Below are positions 1-9,186 of a DNA stretch of 64,000 nucleotides, piece by piece (the first letter of the stretch is position 1; each line of letters opens with the position of its first letter). The stretch is taken from positions 5,952,001 to 6,016,000 of the forward strand of contig NZ_JADOTY010000001.1 in the NCBI RefSeq assembly GCF_015751785.1, read 5' to 3'. Position numbers and translations under genes: made by a program. The notes under the pieces were generated by a model. That model was not told the origin of the DNA. It ran no database searches and saw nothing but the letters and a program-made list of their open reading frames with translations. The DNA comes from Micromonospora vinacea. Lineage in GTDB: Bacteria; Actinomycetota; Actinomycetes; Mycobacteriales; Micromonosporaceae.

Positions 1-358
1 CGCTGCCACCGCCACGGCGTAACGCCTGCGGCGAGTAGACGTCCCAGCACTTGCTGCTGCGGGTCGCCGACGGGTAGATCACGATGAACCCGTACCGGTC
101 CGCGAGGGAGGCGTACTGGGTGCCGGAGTGGAACGCGGGGCCCGTCCCGGTGCAGTAGTGCATCGCCAGGAGGATCGCCGGCCGGGTCGCCACCCGGTCC
201 GGGACGTACAGGTGCATCTGCAGGTTGGTGGGGTTGGTGCCGAAATTGGTCACCTGCGTGAGCGTCGCCGCCGACGCGGGAGTGGCGAACGTCAGCGCGG
301 CGGCGGCCAGCGTCACGGCAGCCATGACGACGCCAAGCATTCTCGTCTTCAGTGTCAT
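1..358 (-). CDS. Secreted PHB-depolymerase-type (CE1) esterase, N-terminal part
   Basis: This is a partial gene: the ATG is at 358 and the reading frame runs off the left edge after 119 codons. The product begins with a Sec signal peptide (MTLKTRMLGVVMAAVTLAAA, cleaved after an ASA-A type site near residue 31). A sequence of the esterase_phd/LpqC class follows: a strand resembling LQMHLYVPDRV, then AILLAMHYCTGTG around the oxyanion hole, then LADRYGFIVIYPSATR. Family members are acetylxylan or feruloyl esterases and PHB depolymerase-like enzymes that act outside the cell on side chains of xylan. The catalytic Ser, Asp and His would lie beyond the edge, so activity cannot be judged. An upstream element shared with the GH3 operon promoter supports a hemicellulose role. 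The class is fairly sure; the substrate is inferred. Confidence 0.8.
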   Translation of the reverse strand, partial: MTLKTRMLGVVMAAVTLAAAALTFATPASAATLTQVTNFGTNPTNLQMHLYVPDRVATRPAILLAMHYCTGTGPAFHSGTQYASLADRYGFIVIYPSATRSSKCWDVYSPQALRRGGGS

Positions 359-667
359 CGTCGCGATCCCTTGCGAAAAAGGCGCGTGGAAGGGGACTTA
401 AGTCGAGGACTGCCCTTCGCCCGACCTTGACCGCGGCTCGCGTGACCATGTCAGCTTCAATCGAGCACACTCGATTGTCAAGACTTCCGGAAACCTTTCG
501 CCGCAACGGTTCCGGCGGTCACCTGCACAGCAATGGGCATCGGCGGGCATGATCAGCAAGGATGGGTCGCGATAAATTATCGGGACGTTTTCGGAACCTG
601 CCAGGCCGTTGGGACGCACGGCACGCGGGAGGCCCGACCGGATGGCCGAGCCGCGCCTCACCGCCGC
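359..667. other. Intergenic region between GH67 gene and esterase gene
   Basis: No convincing gene is seen in these 309 bases. The left part (359-500) is the promoter and leader of the leftward esterase gene, with the regulatory elements listed separately. The right part is the trailer of the leftward GH67 gene. It contains an AT-richer patch around 570-590 but no strong GC hairpin followed by T residues that could be called a terminator, so read-through from the GH67 operon into the esterase gene is possible. Confidence 0.5.
459..500 (-). promoter_or_regulatory. Promoter and operator of the esterase gene
   Basis: On the minus strand a consensus -35 hexamer TTGACA lies at 481-476. Immediately downstream, in the spacer, is the perfect inverted repeat AATCGAG-(4)-CTCGATT (459-476), a placement typical of a repressor operator. 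Just upstream of the -35, at 485-500, the minus strand reads CGAAAGGTTTCCGGAA. This closely matches CGAAACTTTCCGGAA at 11626-11640 before the GH3 operon, with one extra base in the centre. The match suggests that the esterase belongs to the same LacI regulon. No clear -10 was identified. Confidence 0.5.
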
Positions 668-2806
668 TCAGTAGATGTCCCGCCCTCGTTCGTCCGGCAC
701 CCCGGACTTGCGGAAGAAGTACGTGTTGATCTGATCGCGCCACTCGGTGGCGCAGCGCACCTGCTCGTCGAGGCGCTCGGCGACACGCTCGCAGACGCTC
801 GGGTCGATCATGCCGGTCAACGCCTGCCACCTCCGACGCATCGCCATCACCTCCTCGACCCCCGCGAAATGGGTGTCGTAGATGTGCTGGATGACTGTCG
901 AGCCGCTGTGCAGCACATGCCCGTACGGCACGTGGTGGAAGAAGAGCAGCAGTTCGTCGGGGCAGCTCTCGGGTGACTCGTACACCTCGGCCCAGTACGG
1001 CGGGTACTGGCCGGCGAAGCCGGTGCCCGACGCGCGGCTGCGGTCCACGCCGACGCCGTCCCGGTCGGCGAAGTGGTAGGTGCCCCACCGGGTGTACTCG
1101 TACCCGTCGACGCCGGGGCCGTAGTGGTCGCCGGGGTTGACCATGAAGCCGACGCCCAGCGGGGCGGTGTAGCGCTCGTAGGTGCGCCACGAGTCGTCCA
1201 TGATCTCGTGCAGGGTCCGCCGCACCAGCTCCGCGTCGGCGGTCGCCGACGGCGGAAAGGTCAGCGTGATCCACTCGTCGAGGATCGCCGTCGGATCCCG
1301 CCGAGGGTCCCAGGCAAGCCGGCCGAACGTGTACAGATTGGCCTGCGCCAACGGATGCCCGGTCCAGAACAGGTCGTCACCGACGTTGGCGACCGCGACC
1401 AGCCCGCCGCCCGCCGCCGCCTCCCCCGCGACCACGTCGGCGATCGTCCGTCCGCCCGGACCCCAGGGAGCGAAGCGCAGCACCTCGCTCCACCACGGGC
1501 CGAGGTGGCAGACGTGCCGCTGTTGGCCCGTGTACTCCTGCGTGACCTGCAACTCCACCGCCAGGCGGGTCGCCGGCATCGCGGCGAGCACCGGCGAGAC
1601 CGGCTCGCGCGCCTGGAAGTCCACCGGGCCGAACTTCACCTGGACGACCACGTTCGTGCGGAACCGCCCGTCGAGCGGGGCGAAGTGGTCGTACGCGGCC
1701 CGGGCCCGGTCGGTGGACCGGTCCCGCCAGTCCTGGTGGTGGTTGTAGACGAACGCCCGCCAGTGCACCACTCCCCCGTGCGGGGCGAGCGCCTCAGCCA
1801 GCAGGTTGGCCCCGTCGGCGTGGTCCCGGCCGTAGGTGAACGGGCCAGGTTGCCCCTCCGAGTCGGCCTTCACCAGGTAACCGCCGAAGTCCGGAATGCG
1901 GTCGTACACCCGCCGGGTGGTCGCGGCCCACCAGGCCCGCACCGTCTCGTCCAGGGGGTCGGCGGTCGGCAGGCCACCGAGGACCACCGGCGCGGCGAAG
2001 CTGACCGACAGGTGCACCCGGATGCCGTACGGGCGCAGCGCGTCGGCGATCTCGGCCACGTCGCCGAGCCGTTCGGTGAGCAGCAGCGCCTCCGTGCGGG
2101 CCACGTTGACGTTGTTCACCGAGATCGCGTTGACCCCGCAGGCAGCCAGCAGCCGCCCGTACTCCCGCACCCGGGCCAGGTCGCCGCGCGGACGGCCGTC
2201 GCGCCAGAAGATCGAGCCGCCCGCGTACCCCCGTTCGACCTGGCCCATCACCGGGTGCACGGCCACGTTGTCCCAGTGGTTCAGCATGCGTCGGCGCAGC
2301 GCCGGGCGGTGCCGCTCCGGGGGTCGGGCCGGGTCGAAGGCCGCCGCGCAGAGCCGGACCACGTGGAAGAGCCCGTACAGCAGGCCGGCGGGCGCGTCGG
2401 CCAGCAACACTGTCACGTCACCGGCCTGCGCCAACACGAAACCCTCGTCGCCGAGCGTCCCGCCGCCGCCCAGCTCGACCAGCGCCGCCTCGCCGGCGGC
2501 ACGCGCCGCCTCCACCGCCGGGTTGGGCAGCTCGGCGGCGTCGCGCAGGGCGAGCACCAGGTCGACGTCGACGTCCCAGGACGGGGAGTGCCACACCCGC
2601 CCGCCGTAACGCGCGCAGGCGCGCGAGACCTCGGTGAGGACGGTGTCGACGAGCAACCCCTCGCCGTGCAGGAGGATGCGGCGCGAGCCGAGCGACCGGA
2701 ACGCCTCCGGGGGCAGCCAGGCCGGGTGGACGCGCGGCTCGTCGCCATCGATCGGCTCCTCGACGAACATCAACTGCTCCAACTCCACCGACTCTTCGGC
2801 GTTCAC
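668..2806 (-). CDS. aguA: GH67 alpha-glucuronidase
   Basis: 712 residues, the usual length for intracellular GH67 enzymes. These remove 4-O-methylglucuronic acid from the non-reducing end of aldouronates made by xylanases. The centre has family signatures: VNNVNVA, then YLVKADSEGQPGP with the putative acid Glu, WRAFVYNHHQDWRDRSTDRA, FGPVDFQAREP with the conserved Asp, and ELQVTQEYTGQ with the conserved Glu. No signal peptide is seen, so it acts in the cytoplasm on imported oligosaccharides. The GTG start at 2806 overlaps the TGA of the upstream GH42 gene (GTGA) and has a GGAGGA site just upstream. It is the last gene of the operon that also codes for the LplA-type transporter, which fits import followed by cytoplasmic trimming. 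Confidence 0.93.
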   Translation of the reverse strand: MNAEESVELEQLMFVEEPIDGDEPRVHPAWLPPEAFRSLGSRRILLHGEGLLVDTVLTEVSRACARYGGRVWHSPSWDVDVDLVLALRDAAELPNPAVEAARAAGEAALVELGGGGTLGDEGFVLAQAGDVTVLLADAPAGLLYGLFHVVRLCAAAFDPARPPERHRPALRRRMLNHWDNVAVHPVMGQVERGYAGGSIFWRDGRPRGDLARVREYGRLLAACGVNAISVNNVNVARTEALLLTERLGDVAEIADALRPYGIRVHLSVSFAAPVVLGGLPTADPLDETVRAWWAATTRRVYDRIPDFGGYLVKADSEGQPGPFTYGRDHADGANLLAEALAPHGGVVHWRAFVYNHHQDWRDRSTDRARAAYDHFAPLDGRFRTNVVVQVKFGPVDFQAREPVSPVLAAMPATRLAVELQVTQEYTGQQRHVCHLGPWWSEVLRFAPWGPGGRTIADVVAGEAAAGGGLVAVANVGDDLFWTGHPLAQANLYTFGRLAWDPRRDPTAILDEWITLTFPPSATADAELVRRTLHEIMDDSWRTYERYTAPLGVGFMVNPGDHYGPGVDGYEYTRWGTYHFADRDGVGVDRSRASGTGFAGQYPPYWAEVYESPESCPDELLLFFHHVPYGHVLHSGSTVIQHIYDTHFAGVEEVMAMRRRWQALTGMIDPSVCERVAERLDEQVRCATEWRDQINTYFFRKSGVPDERGRDIY

Positions 2807-4836
2807 CGGTCCTCCTCCAGCACGACAACCCCGTACGCCGGCAGCCGCAGGGCAGCGCCGGCCGCCGTACGGTCGCCGGTGAGCAGGTCGACGCCGCCGG
2901 TCCGGGCGGTCACCTCGACCGGCTCGGCGCGGTGGTTGAGCAGAAACAGCAGCCGCGACCCGTCCGCCGCGACCCGGACGGCGGATTCCAGGTCCGGTAC
3001 GTCCGGGTAGGGCCCGAGCAGGTCGTGCCGGGCGAGCACCTGCCGCACCACCCAGGACACTCCGGCCTGGTCCAGACCGGCGGCCACGTACCAGCCGAAG
3101 CCGGCGCCGAAGGAGTTGCGGGTCACCGCCGGGGTGCCCGCGTAGAAGTCGGCCTGGTAGGTGCCGACGACCTGGGCGCCCTGCGGGATCACCAGCTCGA
3201 ACAGCAGCCGGGCGTCGACGTCGACCTGGTCCGCGCCGTCGCCGAGGCGGACCGGGTTGACCACCTCCGGGCCGCGGGCGTCCCACTCGTCGACCCGGAC
3301 ACCCGTGAGCTGCCCGAGCGGTCCTGGCACGTCCATCAGGAACGCCTGGTCGTTCTCGTCGACCCGGCCGGACAGGTAGGTGGTCAGCACCGAGCCGCCA
3401 CGCGCGGCCACCTCCTCCAGCCGCTGCGGCAGGTCACCCTTGAGCAGGTGCAGGGCCGGGGCCACGACCACGTCGTAGCGGGACAGGTCGGCGGTCACCG
3501 CGACGACGTCCAGGTCCACGCCGGCGTCCCAGAGCGCCCTGTGGTACGCGAGCACGACCTGCTGGTAGCGGACCAGCCGGGACGGGCCGTCGGACAGCTC
3601 CAACGCCCACCAGCTGTCCCAGTCGAACAGCAGCGCCACCCGGGCCGGCGTCCGCGCGCCCAGCGACGCGGGGCCGAGCCGTTCCAGCTCGGCGCCCAGT
3701 TCGGCGACCTCCCGGAACACCCGGGTGTCGGAGCGACCGGCGTGGCCGATGACCGCCCCGTGGTACTTCTCGCTGGCCCCGCGGGAGGCGCGCAGCTGGA
3801 AGAAGAGCACCGCGTCGGCGCCGTGCGCCACTGCCTGCCAACTCCACAGCCGCATGAGACCGGGGCGCTTCAACGGGTTGACGTCGCGGCACGCGGTGAC
3901 GCTCGGGGTCTGTTCCATCAGCCAGAACGGCTGGCCGTCCTTGAGCCCGCGCATCAGATCGTGGGTCAGTGCCATCCGGGCCGCCGACTCGTCGTCGGGC
4001 GGGTAGTTGTCCCAGGAGACGAAGTCCAGATGAGGGGCCCAGCGGTGGTAGTCGATCGGCCGGTACATGCCCATGAAGTTCGTGGTGACCGGCAGCGTCG
4101 GGCTGGATTCCCGGATCGCGGCCTTCTCGTCGCGGAAGTTGGTCAGCATCGCGTCGGAGGTGAACCGCAGGTAGTCCAGTGTGATGCCGGGGAACGCGGT
4201 GTGGTCCGGGCCCCGCCAGTGCTCGGTCAGCGCCGACGGTGACTCGATCTCGTCCCAGTCGGTGAAGGTGTGCGACCAGAAGGTGGTGTACCAGGCCTCG
4301 TTCAGCTCGTCGAGGGTGCCGTAGCGGTGGCGCAGCCAGTTCCGGAAGCCGGCCGCGCACAGCGCGCAGTAGCAGGCGCCGCCGTACTCATTGCCGACGT
4401 GCCAGGCGAGCACCGCCGGGGTGTCGGCGTAGCGGCGGGCGACCCGGCGGGCCAGCTCCGTCGAGAGCCGGCGGAAGACCGGCGAGCTGGGGCAGGAGTT
4501 GTGTCGCTGACCGAACCGGTGCTTGCGGCCCTCGAAGTCGGTCCGGGTCACCTCGGGGTACGCCTTCGCCAACCACGGCGGGTGGGCTCCGGTGCCGGTG
4601 GCCAGGCAGATCCCGCGTCCCTCGGCACTGGCCCGCTCGACGATCCTGTCGAGCAGCGCGAAGTCGTAGGTGTCCTCGGCGGGCTGGGTGAGCGCCCACT
4701 CGAACACGCCGAGGGTGACCAGGTCGATCCGTGCGCTGTCGAAGAGGCGGTAGTCCTGCTTCCACACGTCCTCGGGCCACTGTTCCGGGTTGTAGTCGCC
4801 CCCGAAGGGCACCTTGGCGCTGAGGGGCAGGCTCAT
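2803..4836 (-). CDS. GH42 family beta-galactosidase-type glycoside hydrolase
   Basis: 677 residues, full length for GH42. The N-terminal TIM barrel begins GGDYNPEQWPEDVW. The acid/base Glu is E150 in WHVGNEYG and the nucleophile is E309 in FWLMEQTPS. The zinc-site cysteines of the family are present (C115 and the cluster at 155-160). A trimerisation-like domain and a short C-terminal beta domain follow. No signal peptide is seen. Known family members release beta-galactose or alpha-L-arabinopyranose from oligosaccharides. Inside a xylo-oligosaccharide operon it probably removes galactosyl or arabinopyranosyl decorations, but this is an inference. The ATG start overlaps the stop of the DUF624 gene by four bases (ATGA), so the two are probably translationally coupled. 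Confidence 0.92.
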   Translation of the reverse strand: MSLPLSAKVPFGGDYNPEQWPEDVWKQDYRLFDSARIDLVTLGVFEWALTQPAEDTYDFALLDRIVERASAEGRGICLATGTGAHPPWLAKAYPEVTRTDFEGRKHRFGQRHNSCPSSPVFRRLSTELARRVARRYADTPAVLAWHVGNEYGGACYCALCAAGFRNWLRHRYGTLDELNEAWYTTFWSHTFTDWDEIESPSALTEHWRGPDHTAFPGITLDYLRFTSDAMLTNFRDEKAAIRESSPTLPVTTNFMGMYRPIDYHRWAPHLDFVSWDNYPPDDESAARMALTHDLMRGLKDGQPFWLMEQTPSVTACRDVNPLKRPGLMRLWSWQAVAHGADAVLFFQLRASRGASEKYHGAVIGHAGRSDTRVFREVAELGAELERLGPASLGARTPARVALLFDWDSWWALELSDGPSRLVRYQQVVLAYHRALWDAGVDLDVVAVTADLSRYDVVVAPALHLLKGDLPQRLEEVAARGGSVLTTYLSGRVDENDQAFLMDVPGPLGQLTGVRVDEWDARGPEVVNPVRLGDGADQVDVDARLLFELVIPQGAQVVGTYQADFYAGTPAVTRNSFGAGFGWYVAAGLDQAGVSWVVRQVLARHDLLGPYPDVPDLESAVRVAADGSRLLFLLNHRAEPVEVTARTGGVDLLTGDRTAAGAALRLPAYGVVVLEEDR

Positions 4837-5522
4837 GCGACGAACTCCTTCCGGGTCAGCTGGATCATCGGTTCGCTGATGCGCAGGTACGCCAGCACCG
4901 CGATCGACGCGAGCAGCATCAGCACCGCCTCGGAGAAGACCGCGGTGATCCCGGCCGCCGCGGCCAGCAACAGCGCGTTGCCGACGGAAACAGCGGGGGT
5001 ACGCAACAGGAAGTGCACGGCCAGCCGAAGCACGTCGCGGGTGCGAAAGTCGAACAGCGAGGTGATCACCAGGGCGTTGGCCGCGCAGAGCGTCACGCCC
5101 ACCGCGATCAGCACCAGTGGCGCCGCCCACCAGCCGGGAAGGCCTACCGCGCCCCGGTAGGCGAGGTTCACGGCGAGCACTGTCAGCCACAGCAGCGTCG
5201 GCACCCAGATGCGCAGCACCCCGAACGCGTTGGCCCGGTAGCCGCGCCAGAACAGGGCTGCCGGATGCAGGTCGGTCAGGTCGGTCTGCTGGTGACGCAG
5301 GGCGTACAGAGCGGCGGAGACGGCCGGGCCGACCGGTACCAGCAGGAGCGCGGCCAGTGGCAGGTTGCTGGGGTCGCGGCCCAGCACCAGCAGCGGGAGC
5401 AGGGCGGGCAGTGTGGTGAGCAGCAGGAGCAGTTCGACGACGAGCAGGATGTAGACGCGCGAGGTGATCCGCGACAGTGGTCCGTCGCCGAACTGTCGCC
5501 AGGTCTGGGCCGCGCCACTCAC
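4833..5522 (-). CDS. DUF624 (YesL-like) membrane protein
   Basis: 229 residues with about five or six hydrophobic segments, including VYILLVVELLLLLTTLPALL near the start. The charged stretch LFWRGYRANAFGVLRIW is typical of DUF624/YesL proteins. Proteins of this family are found beside LplA/YtcP-type sugar transporters in Firmicutes and actinobacteria. Their exact function is not known to me; an accessory role in oligosaccharide uptake is inferred from the neighbourhood. The GTG start at 5522 is chosen because a GGGAG site lies upstream. There is a 68-base gap to the preceding binding-protein gene, and the stop overlaps the GH42 start. Confidence 0.85.
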   Translation of the reverse strand: MSGAAQTWRQFGDGPLSRITSRVYILLVVELLLLLTTLPALLPLLVLGRDPSNLPLAALLLVPVGPAVSAALYALRHQQTDLTDLHPAALFWRGYRANAFGVLRIWVPTLLWLTVLAVNLAYRGAVGLPGWWAAPLVLIAVGVTLCAANALVITSLFDFRTRDVLRLAVHFLLRTPAVSVGNALLLAAAAGITAVFSEAVLMLLASIAVLAYLRISEPMIQLTRKEFVA

Positions 5523-5590
5523 GATCGCTCCCTCTGCTCGCAGACGGGTCCGGTCGGGCCGCGACAGGCACCCGACCGGACCCCCACTGA

Positions 5591-7228
5591 TCAGCCGTTG
5601 TTCTTCTGGAACCGCTCGTACGCCTTGTTGACCAGGTCGATGTACTGGTCGGAATTCTTGGCCTTCAGCTCGGCCACGTACGCGTCCCACTCGCTGAGCG
5701 GACGCTGACCCAGGGCGAACTTCAGCGTGTTCTGGGTGACGAAGTCCTTCAGCGGGGTCTCCCAGAGCGACACCTGCTCGCGCTCCTCGTCGGTCAACGG
5801 GCGCGGCGGAGGGACCTCCCTCGGCTTGCGGGCGTCCATCACCTTCTGGAACTCCAACTCCTCCGGCGAGAAGAACCCACGGACCAGGTCGGGGGTGCCG
5901 CCGTAGGAGAAGACGCCGTTCTGGAAGCCGAACTCCTTCTGCAGGTGCTTGGTTCCCTTCGGGTTGACCCCGAGGAAGTCGACGTCGGGCGTGACCGAAC
6001 GCTTGCCCGAGGCGTCCTTGGTGAAGGTGGTGCCCTCGACACCCCACTTGGCGAATTCCATGCCGGCGTCGGAATACCACAGCCAGTCGATGAACTGCAT
6101 CATGGCCACGAAGTTCTTGCTCTCCCGGGCCTTCGTGGAGATCATGATGCCGTTCTCCAGCCGGGGGAACGGGTTGATCTCGCCGGCCGGGCCGATCGGC
6201 AGCGGGATCTTGGCCATCTTGGCGTTCGGCAGGGTCTTGGCCAGGTCGGGCCGGTGGTTGTTGACCAGGGTCTGCGCGTTGCCGGTGACCATGAAGGACT
6301 TGCCGTTGGCGAGCTTCTGCCGTGCCTGGTCGTCGGTCTGGGTGAAGCTCTCCGGGTCGAGTAGACCCTCGGCGACGAGCTTGTGCAGGTAGGTGACCAT
6401 CTGCTTGTACTGCTCTGAGGCGCCGGTGTAGTTGAACTTCTTCGCCGCCGGGTCCCAGGTGGCGTGCTGGTAGTCCCAGCCGGCCTGGGTGCCGTGCGCC
6501 GAGCCGAGGATGTTCAGCAGGGCGCCGGTCGGGTTGGGCTTGCTGAAGAGGTCGGAGTACGGGTAGACGTTCGGGTACTTCGCCTTCATCGCCTTCATCA
6601 CGGTGTACAGCTCGTCCCAGGTCTTCGGGACCGCCAGCTTGAGCTCCTGCATGATGTCGGTGCGCACCAGCACCGTGTAGTCCTGGGTGGGCTTCTCGTG
6701 CACCCCGGGGAGCAGGTAGAACTTACCGTCGGACTGCCGCAGGTTGTCGATCTCCGGCTGGAGGTTCCACTTGGTGATCTTGTCCTTGAGGTTGGGCATC
6801 AGATCCAGGTAGTCGCTCACCGGGAGGATCGCCCCGGAGGACACGAACGCGTCCTCCTGCGGGTGGTACGTCTTCGGGATGATCAGCGGAGCGTCTCCGG
6901 CGCCGATCAGCAGGCTGCGCTTCTGCTCGTAGTCGCTCAGCGGCACGGCCACCGGATCGATCTTGACATTGGTCCGCTTGGTGAGTTCCGACCAGAACAG
7001 CCAGTCCTCCTTGAGCGGATAGAACGTGTGGTTGTTGTAGAGGGTGGAGAACGAGAGCGCCTCGGTGGCCTTGAACTGGTCACCGACGCCGTAGTTGGCC
7101 ATCGCGCCGACCCGGTTCCCGGAGAGGTCAGTCGACTCGCCGGGGTCCTCGGAACAGGCGGTGGCAAGGGAGAGCGCAAGCAGACCCGCGGTGGCCAATG
7201 CCACGCGGCGCCACGTCTTGTGGAGCAT
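5591..7228 (-). CDS. LplA-type oligosaccharide-binding lipoprotein of an ABC transporter
   Basis: 545 residues, longer than ordinary sugar-binding proteins and typical of the LplA/YtcQ class. The N-terminus is a lipoprotein signal peptide with lipobox LATAC near residue 25, so the protein should be anchored outside the cytoplasmic membrane. The body shows extracellular solute-binding features (ALSFSTLYNNHTFYPL, VLVRTDIMQELKLAVPKTWDELYTVM). It lies between the two permease genes and the cytoplasmic hydrolases. In Paenibacillus, LplA-YtcP modules next to GH67 import methylglucuronoxylo-oligosaccharides. That ligand is likely here but unproven. The ATG at 7228 has a GAAAGGA site upstream. Confidence 0.9.
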   Translation of the reverse strand: MLHKTWRRVALATAGLLALSLATACSEDPGESTDLSGNRVGAMANYGVGDQFKATEALSFSTLYNNHTFYPLKEDWLFWSELTKRTNVKIDPVAVPLSDYEQKRSLLIGAGDAPLIIPKTYHPQEDAFVSSGAILPVSDYLDLMPNLKDKITKWNLQPEIDNLRQSDGKFYLLPGVHEKPTQDYTVLVRTDIMQELKLAVPKTWDELYTVMKAMKAKYPNVYPYSDLFSKPNPTGALLNILGSAHGTQAGWDYQHATWDPAAKKFNYTGASEQYKQMVTYLHKLVAEGLLDPESFTQTDDQARQKLANGKSFMVTGNAQTLVNNHRPDLAKTLPNAKMAKIPLPIGPAGEINPFPRLENGIMISTKARESKNFVAMMQFIDWLWYSDAGMEFAKWGVEGTTFTKDASGKRSVTPDVDFLGVNPKGTKHLQKEFGFQNGVFSYGGTPDLVRGFFSPEELEFQKVMDARKPREVPPPRPLTDEEREQVSLWETPLKDFVTQNTLKFALGQRPLSEWDAYVAELKAKNSDQYIDLVNKAYERFQKNNG

Positions 7229-7281
7229 GGCTCGTCCTTTCGGTGGTGGGGGATTCGAGGGGAAGCGGTGCGGCGCCGGCG

Positions 7282-8190
7282 TCATCCCTTGACCGCGCCG
7301 AGCATCACGCCGCGGACGAAGTACCGCTGGACGAAGGGGTAGATCGCCAGGATCGGCAGGGTGGTGAGCACGATCGTCACGGCCTGGAGGGTGGCCGCGG
7401 CCTGGACCTTGTCGGCGTCGGCCGCGGCCGACTCGGCGCTCGTGGCGCCCGCGATGAGGTTGCGGAGGTACACGGTGACCGGCAGCAGATCCTGCCGGTC
7501 GATGTAGAGAAAGGCGGTGAACCACGAGTTCCAGAAGGAGACCGCGTAGAAGAGCACCATCGTCGCGATGATCGCCTTCGACAGGGGCAGCACGATCCGC
7601 AGCAGGATGCCGTACGTGTTCAGCCCGTCGACCGCCGCGGCCTCCTCCAACTCGCTCGGCAGACTCTCGAAGAACGCCTTCATGACGAGCAGGTTGAACA
7701 CGCTGATGGCATTGGGGATCACCACCGCCCAGATGGTGTTCTTCATGCCCAGGCTGGTGACCAGCACGTAGTTGGGGATCAGGCCACCGGAGAAGAACAT
7801 GGTGAACAGCGCGATGCCGATGAGGAAGGGGCGCCCCTTGAGCTGTGGCTTCGACAGCACGTACGCGTAACACGTGGTCAGCACGATCGAGATGAGCGTG
7901 GCGACCACCGTGTAGACCACGGTGTTGCGGTAGTTCGTCCAGAACATCGCGTCGGACATCAGCAGCTTGTAGGCGGTCAGGTCGAACCCACGAGGGACGA
8001 CTGTCACCTTGCCGGCGATGATGTACGCCTCTTCGCTGAGCGACCGGGCCACGATGTTGAGGAACGGGTACAGCGTCACGACCACGACGCCGAGCAGGAC
8101 GACCGTGTTGACCACCCGGAAGATCCGGTAGCCCCGGCTGTCCACCGGCCCGCGCGTCGTCGGGGCGTCGATCTTCGTGCCGAGGGTCAC
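7282..8190 (-). CDS. Carbohydrate ABC transporter permease (LplC/YtcP type)
   Basis: 302 residues with six predicted membrane spans. The first is VVLLGVVVVTLYPFLNIVARSL. The permease EAA loop is ELEEAAAVDGLNTYGILLRIVLPLSKA, and the C-terminus YFVRGVMLGAVKG is the hallmark ending of this permease class. It forms the inner-membrane channel with the neighbouring permease. The GTG start at 8190 overlaps the TGA of the upstream permease gene (GTGA). A second in-frame GTG lies directly before it. No ATPase gene is present in the operon, so a shared MsiK/MsmK-type ATPase encoded elsewhere probably energises the transporter. Confidence 0.92.
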   Translation of the reverse strand: MTLGTKIDAPTTRGPVDSRGYRIFRVVNTVVLLGVVVVTLYPFLNIVARSLSEEAYIIAGKVTVVPRGFDLTAYKLLMSDAMFWTNYRNTVVYTVVATLISIVLTTCYAYVLSKPQLKGRPFLIGIALFTMFFSGGLIPNYVLVTSLGMKNTIWAVVIPNAISVFNLLVMKAFFESLPSELEEAAAVDGLNTYGILLRIVLPLSKAIIATMVLFYAVSFWNSWFTAFLYIDRQDLLPVTVYLRNLIAGATSAESAAADADKVQAAATLQAVTIVLTTLPILAIYPFVQRYFVRGVMLGAVKG

Positions 8191-9176
8191 CACAGGCTCG
8201 TCCCCACCGTGCGACGGGAGATGACGTTCGCCGACAGGACGAGGATCAGCCCGATCACCGCCTCGAAGAGGCCGATGGCTGCCGCGTAGCTGAAGTTGCT
8301 CGACTGGAAGCCCATCCGGAACAGATAGGTGGAGACCACGTCGGCCGTCGGATACGTCAACGGGTTGTAGAGCAGCAGGATCTTCTCGAACCCGACCGCC
8401 AGGAAGCTGCCGATGTTGAGGATCAGCAAGGTCACCATCGTCGGACGGATGCCGGGCAACGTGACGTGCCAGGTCTGCCGCAGCCGGCCGGCGCCGTCGA
8501 TCCGGGCGGCCTCGTACAGGTCCTCGTCGATTGTGGTGAGGGCGGCGAGGTAGAGGATCGTGCCCCACCCCACGGTCTGCCAGACCTCGGACGAGACGTA
8601 GATGGTGCGGAACCACTCCGGTTTCTGCAGGAATGCCACCGGGTCGCCACCGAACAGGCCGACGATCTGGTTGGCCGTGCCCTCGATCGAGGTCAACTGC
8701 ATGACCATTGCCGCCACGATCACGATCGACAGGAAGTGCGGCAGGTAGGACACGGACTGGACGAACCGCTTGAACCGGCGGGCCCGGACCTCGTTGAGCA
8801 GCAGCGCCAGCACGATCGGCAGCGGGAAACAGAACAGCAGGGTCAGCGTCCCCAGCACCAGGGTGTTGGTGAACACCTCCCAGAACGTCGGGTCGCTGAG
8901 GAACATCCGGAAGTAGCGCAGCCCGACCCAGTACTCACCGAAGATGCTGCCGCCCGGCTTGAACCGGCGGAAGGCGATGATGTTGCCGATCATCGGCAGG
9001 TACCGGAAGACCAGGAAGAACAGCAGCGGCAGGACGGCGAGGGAGTAGAGCTGCCAGTCCCGGCGCAGCGCCTGCCGCCAACTGCGACGACGTCGTGGCG
9101 AGCGCGGGGCAGGGCTCTGCGCCTGCTGCGGGGAACTCGGCGGCGCCGGCGGCGGTGGCCGCAGGGTGGATGTCAT
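8187..9176 (-). CDS. Carbohydrate ABC transporter permease (LplB type)
   Basis: 329 residues. A proline- and arginine-rich cytoplasmic N-terminus (about 35 residues) is followed by six membrane spans. The MalF-type EAA motif is DEDLYEAARIDGAGRLRQTWHVTLPGI, and the end NVISRRTVGTSLW is characteristic of LplB homologues. It should pair with the permease encoded just downstream. The ATG at 9176 has a strong AGGAGG site eight bases upstream. Only ten bases separate it from the GH3 stop codon, so it is in the same transcription unit. Confidence 0.92.
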   Translation of the reverse strand: MTSTLRPPPPAPPSSPQQAQSPAPRSPRRRRSWRQALRRDWQLYSLAVLPLLFFLVFRYLPMIGNIIAFRRFKPGGSIFGEYWVGLRYFRMFLSDPTFWEVFTNTLVLGTLTLLFCFPLPIVLALLLNEVRARRFKRFVQSVSYLPHFLSIVIVAAMVMQLTSIEGTANQIVGLFGGDPVAFLQKPEWFRTIYVSSEVWQTVGWGTILYLAALTTIDEDLYEAARIDGAGRLRQTWHVTLPGIRPTMVTLLILNIGSFLAVGFEKILLLYNPLTYPTADVVSTYLFRMGFQSSNFSYAAAIGLFEAVIGLILVLSANVISRRTVGTSLW

Positions 9177-9186
9177 CCTTGGCCTC

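Noticed and set aside
1073..3010. A 645-codon plus-strand frame over the GH67 gene
   Set aside because: Antisense shadow; GH67 motifs are on the minus strand.
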